This document shows, one piece after another, positions 6,462 through 9,602 of a stretch of DNA of 9,602 nt (the first letter of the stretch is position 1; the number at the start of each line of letters is the position of its first letter). The position numbers were made by a program, and so were the translations under genes. This DNA is from an uncultured Chthoniobacterales bacterium (GTDB taxonomy: Bacteria > Verrucomicrobiota > Verrucomicrobiae > Chthoniobacterales > UBA10450): positions 1-9,602 of the forward strand of contig CATPCN010000402.1 in NCBI GenBank assembly GCA_955652855.1, read 5' to 3'. The notes beneath the pieces were generated by a model, which was given only the letters and a program-made list of their open reading frames with translations, was not told the DNA's origin and ran no database searches.

Positions 6462-6952
6462 TGGTAAACTTTCGGAGCGCCCGCGGTCAAGCTCGTGAGA
6501 CTTTGACTATGTCGATCTAATTGGGGGGCAAGCCACTCGAACCATTCCCAACCTTTCTGAGACCCGCTCCGAGCGCGATCATGCGCGACGTAGTCTTTCA
6601 TTTTTCGCCACGTCACGCGCACGATGCCTCCCATCATGTCGTCCACCATGGCCAGTGGAACCAATCGCGCGTAAACCGCGTAACCAACCGCTTCGAGAAT
6701 AAGTCCGATCGAATGAAAGGCGTCGAGCATCTTGGCGTCTCGTTCAAGAGCCTCCGGTGCGACATTGTCCGGCGCGGAATCGACCAGAACAGCCGAGCGC
6801 AACCATTCGCTCGTTAGCATCGCGTGCAACAGTTCGAAGGCGGCGCGTTCCTCTCGCTCGCGGCGCAGGTGACGAACTTCAAACCATCCAAACACCACGC
6901 CGGTAAGAACGGTGATCGCCGTCGCCACGTTCGCGATCGTGCTGATATCCAT
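6446..6952 (-). CDS. Membrane-anchored protein of unknown function, paralogue B (DUF4760-like)
   Basis: A 168-residue homologue of the protein at 5833-6339, with the same plan: MDISTIANVATAITVLTGVVFG as a single N-terminal membrane span, then the charged EVRHLRREREERAAFE, then GYAVYARLVPL (90-100), MGGIVRVTWRKMK (107-119) and RSGSQKGWEWFEWLAPQLD (127-146). The shared conserved positions (RREREERAA, HAMLT, WRK, RSGSQK, EWF, W, DWKP end) suggest a real constrained fold rather than a pure anchor. Function unknown. It starts with ATG and has no clear Shine-Dalgarno site. The terminator of the previous gene ends only 24 nt upstream, so its promoter must overlap that terminator or lie within the preceding gene, unless it is expressed by read-through. 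Confidence 0.8.
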   Translation of the reverse strand: MDISTIANVATAITVLTGVVFGWFEVRHLRREREERAAFELLHAMLTSEWLRSAVLVDSAPDNVAPEALERDAKMLDAFHSIGLILEAVGYAVYARLVPLAMVDDMMGGIVRVTWRKMKDYVAHDRARSGSQKGWEWFEWLAPQLDRHSQSLTSLTAGAPKVYHDWKP

Positions 6953-6976
6953 GCTTCAATGTGCCGTTTGTGCGCC

Positions 6977-7016
6977 AAATAAAAAAGCCGCAGGATTCGC
7001 GCGGAACCCTGCGGCT
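6977..7016 (-). terminator. Intrinsic terminator of the small exported Thr-rich protein gene
   Basis: AGCCGCAGG (6986-6994) and CCTGCGGCT (7008-7016) form a perfect 9-bp stem with a 13-nt loop. On the minus strand the stem is followed by TTTTTTATTT. It begins 22 nt after the stop codon of the gene at 7039. The complementary strand has no T-tract. Confidence 0.88.
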
Positions 7017-7038
7017 GCAGTTTTACGATTGTGTCGAT

Positions 7039-7404
7039 TTAATCGTCGTCCACAACCACGCGCTCGACCACGCGAGTTTCACCCGTGCCGCTGTAATAAA
7101 CGTGCACGCGCGCACCCGGTTTGATCAGATGCTCGTCGATCTCTTTGCCGGCTTTGTTCATGTAATGAACGGTCTTGCCGATCGCGTAACTGAGCGGATC
7201 GGTCACACCTTCCCGATGAACAACGATCGTTTTGCCAGGCGTGAATGTCGTCACAGTCCCGTCGGTCGAAGTTGTCGTGGTGGTGGTTTCACTCGATTCT
7301 GTGACCGGATTGGTGGTCGTCGATTGGCTCGTTGTTGTGCTTGTTTGAGCGAACGCCAACGGCGCTACGAGCGCGCAGGCGAGGCTAATAAGTGTTCGTT
7401 TCAT
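7039..7404 (-). CDS. Small exported Thr-rich protein of unknown function
   Basis: A 121-residue protein. Residues 1-19 ([19 protein letters not shown]) are a clear Sec signal peptide with cleavage expected after AFA. Residues 21-55 are a Ser/Thr-rich disordered linker ([25 protein letters not shown]). Residues 56-121 look like a small beta-rich domain ([55 protein letters not shown]). This domain resembles the short beta-barrel-like units common in small exported proteins, but I do not recognise a named family. The ATG at 7404 is chosen for the signal peptide and the AAAGGA Shine-Dalgarno site (7408-7413). The frame is open upstream to 7836, but that would overlap divergent purL. The gene is closed by its own terminator and is divergent from purL. 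Confidence 0.82.
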   Translation of the reverse strand: MKRTLISLACALVAPLAFAQTSTTTSQSTTTNPVTESSETTTTTTSTDGTVTTFTPGKTIVVHREGVTDPLSYAIGKTVHYMNKAGKEIDEHLIKPGARVHVYYSGTGETRVVERVVVDDD

Positions 7405-7534
7405 AATTCCTTTCGTTTGGTTACTCTTCCGTTGCTTTAAATTTCGTAGCTGGCGAAGCTTATGGACGGCTCGGAAAGCGCGTTCGTCACAAAAACTGCG
7501 CGTTGAGACATCCCGCGGATCAGTTAACGTGCCG
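7405..7534. promoter_or_regulatory. Divergent intergenic region between the Thr-rich protein gene and purL
   Basis: This 130-bp region must contain or lie close to the promoters of both divergent genes, because no other gene lies between them. The part near the minus-strand gene is AT-richer (TTTAAATTT at 7436-7444) and could supply a -10 region. No clear -35/-10 pair, operator or purine riboswitch was recognised. Confidence 0.4.
7408..7413 (-). promoter_or_regulatory. Shine-Dalgarno site fixing the start at 7404
   Basis: AAAGGA on the minus strand lies 3 nt before the ATG at 7404, supporting this start over the upstream open frame. Confidence 0.65.
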
Positions 7535-9602
7535 ATGTCGATGCCCAATTCGATTGTCGATCCAACCGTCACGCCCAAGCTGGTGGCGGAGCACGGACTG
7601 ACGCCGGACGAATTCGAGCGCATCAAAAAAATTCTCGGCCGCGAGCCGAACTTCACTGAACTCGGAATCTTTTCCGTAATGTGGAGCGAGCATTGCTCGT
7701 ACAAAAATTCCCGGAAAGAGCTGAAGAAATTCCCGACAAGCGGACCAAACATTCTCGTCAAAGCCGGGGAAGAAAACGCGGGCGTTGTCGATATTGGCGA
7801 TAGCTGGGCGATCGCGTTCAAGATCGAGAGCCACAATCATCCGAGCGCGATCGAGCCGTTCCAAGGCGCGGCCACCGGCGTCGGCGGAATCATTCGCGAT
7901 ATCTTCACGATGGGCGCGCGCCCGGAATTTTGCCTCAACTCGCTGCGCTTCGGACCAATCGCTGCTTGCGGCGATCCCGCGACCGCGGCCGCAAATCGCC
8001 GTCTATTTACCGGTGTGGTCTCCGGCATTGCGCACTACGGTAATTGCATCGGCATTCCCACGATCGGCGGCGAAATTTATTTCGATCCAAGTTTCGAGGG
8101 CAATCCGCTCGTGAATGTTTTTTGTCTCGGGGTTCTGCGACACGAACAACTCGCGCGCGGTGCGGCCAAAGGAATCGGCAATCCGGTTTTCTACGTCGGC
8201 GCCGAAACTGGCCGCGACGGTTTGGCCGGCGCTGCATTTGCTTCGCGCGAACTCACGGAAGAATCGCGCGAAGATCGGCCCGCCGTCCAAGTGGGCGATC
8301 CGTTTAAAGAAAAACTTTTACTGGAAGCTTGCCTGGAACTTCTGGCACGCAACGCCGTCGCTGGAATTCAGGATATGGGCGCGGCCGGTCTCACTTGTTC
8401 GACCTGTGAGACCGCGAGTCGCGGCGGTAGCGGCATTGAGATCGATCTGGCAAAAGTGCCTAAACGCGAGCCGGGTATGACGCCGTATGAAATTCTGCTC
8501 AGCGAATCACAGGAGCGCATGTTGATCATCGCCCGGCGCGGGAAAGAAAATCTCGTGCGCGAGATTTTCGACAAATGGGATGTGCCCTGTGCCGAAATCG
8601 GGCGCGTGACCGATGACGGAATGATGCGCGTCCGCAACAACGGCACGATCGCCGCGGAAATTCCGGCGAGACCACTGGCAGAAGAAGCGCCGCTTTACTC
8701 GCGAGAAGCGAAGCGGCCGCTTGCTCCGGCCGGGATCGGCGATCCCGTCTACAGCCATCTCCCGAAGATCGACAATCACGCAGCGCTGCGTCAATTGCTG
8801 CGCGACGCCACGATCGCCTCCAAGAACTGGGTCTATCGCCAGTACGATCACACCGTGCGCACCGGTACAGTAGTGAAACCTGGCTCGGATGCCGCCGTTT
8901 TCTTTGTTCGTTATGCCAACAAGATTTTGGCGGCGACCACCGATTGCAATTCGCTCTATTGCGCGCTCGATCCGCGCGAAGGCGCCAAAATTGCAGTGGC
9001 GGAGGCGGCGCGCAACCTCACCTGTTCGGGCGCCCGCCCGGTCGCAATAACCGACAACCTGAACTTCGGCAACCCTTATAAGCCGGAAAATTTCTGGCAG
9101 TTGCGCGAGGCGGTGGAAGGAATTGCCGAAGCTTGCCGCACCTTCGGCACGCCGGTCACGGGCGGAAATGTCTCATTATATAATGAGAGCCCTGCCGGAG
9201 TCGTCGATCCAACGCCGACCATTGCCATGGTCGGTTTGATCGATGACGAACGCCACATTACTACGCAATGGTTCAAAGACCCGGGCGACGCGATCATCCT
9301 CGTGGGCGAGATCGGGAACGAACTCGGCGGCTCGCGTTACCTGAAAGTTTGCCACGGAAAGAAAATCGGGCCCCCGCCGCGTGTCGATCTGGCGCATGAG
9401 ATTAAGATCCAGAATGCGGTGCGTGATTTGATTCGAGAAGGGCTCGTCAAAAGCGCTCACGATTGTTCCGAAGGCGGACTGGCCGTTGCACTTTCGGAAG
9501 CTTGTTTCAATCCACAAGGCTTGTTAGGCGCTGATGTCGATCTAGAGAACTGTAGAGGCAGCCGTGCCGGCTGCGCAGGCGACACGCCTGCCGCTACAGA
9601 AG
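7535..9602 (+). CDS. purL: Phosphoribosylformylglycinamidine synthase subunit PurL, C-terminus cut by the window edge
   Basis: Synthase subunit of FGAM synthetase (purine synthesis step 4), converting FGAR, ATP and glutamine-derived ammonia to FGAM; works with PurQ and PurS in the small-PurL type. The 689 visible codons include [15 protein letters not shown] with H53, [14 protein letters not shown] (95-108), [20 protein letters not shown] (111-130), QDMGAAGLT (279-287), the second-half [10 protein letters not shown] (542-551), and [12 protein letters not shown] (642-653). Small PurL is usually about 740 residues, so the last part is outside the window. Start: ATG at 7535, with alternatives GTG 7529 and ATG 7541; none has a clear Shine-Dalgarno site. 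From codon 672 the frame passes through a 50-bp palindromic repeat and remains open, giving the foreign-looking segment [16 protein letters not shown]. PurQ and PurS genes are not in the window. Confidence 0.95.
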   Translation, partial: MSMPNSIVDPTVTPKLVAEHGLTPDEFERIKKILGREPNFTELGIFSVMWSEHCSYKNSRKELKKFPTSGPNILVKAGEENAGVVDIGDSWAIAFKIESHNHPSAIEPFQGAATGVGGIIRDIFTMGARPEFCLNSLRFGPIAACGDPATAAANRRLFTGVVSGIAHYGNCIGIPTIGGEIYFDPSFEGNPLVNVFCLGVLRHEQLARGAAKGIGNPVFYVGAETGRDGLAGAAFASRELTEESREDRPAVQVGDPFKEKLLLEACLELLARNAVAGIQDMGAAGLTCSTCETASRGGSGIEIDLAKVPKREPGMTPYEILLSESQERMLIIARRGKENLVREIFDKWDVPCAEIGRVTDDGMMRVRNNGTIAAEIPARPLAEEAPLYSREAKRPLAPAGIGDPVYSHLPKIDNHAALRQLLRDATIASKNWVYRQYDHTVRTGTVVKPGSDAAVFFVRYANKILAATTDCNSLYCALDPREGAKIAVAEAARNLTCSGARPVAITDNLNFGNPYKPENFWQLREAVEGIAEACRTFGTPVTGGNVSLYNESPAGVVDPTPTIAMVGLIDDERHITTQWFKDPGDAIILVGEIGNELGGSRYLKVCHGKKIGPPPRVDLAHEIKIQNAVRDLIREGLVKSAHDCSEGGLAVALSEACFNPQGLLGADVDLENCRGSRAGCAGDTPAATE
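9171..9188. repeat. 18-bp perfect palindrome inside purL
   Basis: TCTCATTAT followed directly by its reverse complement ATAATGAGA. It is AT-rich within a GC-rich gene and covers the codons for the conserved VSLYNE motif, using the codons TCA, TTA, TAT and AAT. Confidence 0.75.
9550..9599. repeat. 50-bp cruciform-type repeat inserted in the purL reading frame
   Basis: Outer arms CTGTAGAGGCA (9550-9560) and TGCCGCTACAG (9589-9599) pair with one mismatch. Two perfect 6-bp hairpins with 5-nt loops lie within, side by side: GCAGCC-GTGCC-GGCTGC (9558-9574) and GCAGGC-GACAC-GCCTGC (9575-9591). Architecture matches the repeat at 3222-3293 (outer stem plus two hairpins), though the bases differ. It falls in the purL frame right after GADVDLEN and is read through without a stop. 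Confidence 0.88.

Noticed and set aside
7405..7836. Upstream extension of the small Thr-rich protein to 7836
   Set aside because: It would overlap divergent purL and bury the signal peptide that starts with its own Shine-Dalgarno site at 7404.
8003..8851. Minus-strand open frames inside purL
   Set aside because: They are antisense to conserved PurL motifs and show no independent start signal or domain.
1..9602. CRISPR array, tRNA, rRNA, phage or defence island
   Set aside because: No regularly spaced repeats, no tRNA-like cloverleaf with conserved arms, and no nuclease, toxin or phage motifs were seen on either strand.

Overview
The window looks like a chromosomal stretch from a soil or freshwater Verrucomicrobiota bacterium of the Chthoniobacterales/Spartobacteria type. 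This is an inference from protein style (the Asn-rich, Tyr/Trp-rich exported peptidoglycan-binding protein and the Thr-rich small exported protein) and from several palindromic interspersed repeats. No rRNA, tRNA or phylogenetic marker that would settle it is present. The DNA is moderately GC-rich. No CRISPR array, phage gene, transposase or recognisable defence system was seen.

Layout. Everything from 1 to about 7404 is coded on the minus strand; purL at the right end is on the plus strand and diverges from it. Reading the minus strand from right to left: a small exported Thr-rich protein (7404-7039) with its own terminator; two paralogous 168-residue membrane-anchored proteins of unknown function (6952-6446 and 6339-5833); a class III PLP aminotransferase (5785-4367); transaldolase (4295-3297); the tRNA wobble methyltransferase TrmL (3216-2761); an exported peptidoglycan-binding-domain protein (2650-1853) with its own terminator; a LolD-like ABC ATPase (1777-1067); and a branched-chain aminotransferase IlvE whose C-terminal end is beyond the left edge (765-1). 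On the plus strand, purL (phosphoribosylformylglycinamidine synthase II) starts near 7535 and runs off the right edge.

How the genes relate. Most are housekeeping genes for amino-acid, pentose-phosphate, purine and tRNA metabolism, with no obvious shared pathway. The two paralogues, the aminotransferase, tal and trmL are tightly spaced (47-106 bp gaps) and may be co-transcribed. The two exported-protein genes each end in a strong hairpin plus T-tract terminator lying almost on top of the start of the next gene.

The most interesting structure is in the repeats. (1) A perfect 99-bp direct repeat (5750-5848 and 6363-6461) flanks one of the two paralogues and carries a copied 5' end of the aminotransferase gene, although the paralogues are only about 51% identical in protein. 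This points to a recent recombination event or to an assembly artefact. (2) A 50-bp cruciform-type repeat lies inside the purL reading frame and is translated without a stop. (3) A repeat of similar architecture fills nearly the whole tal-trmL gap and ends 5 nt before the trmL start codon. (4) A long inverted repeat with a GAGCGAAGTCGAG core lies between lolD and ilvE.
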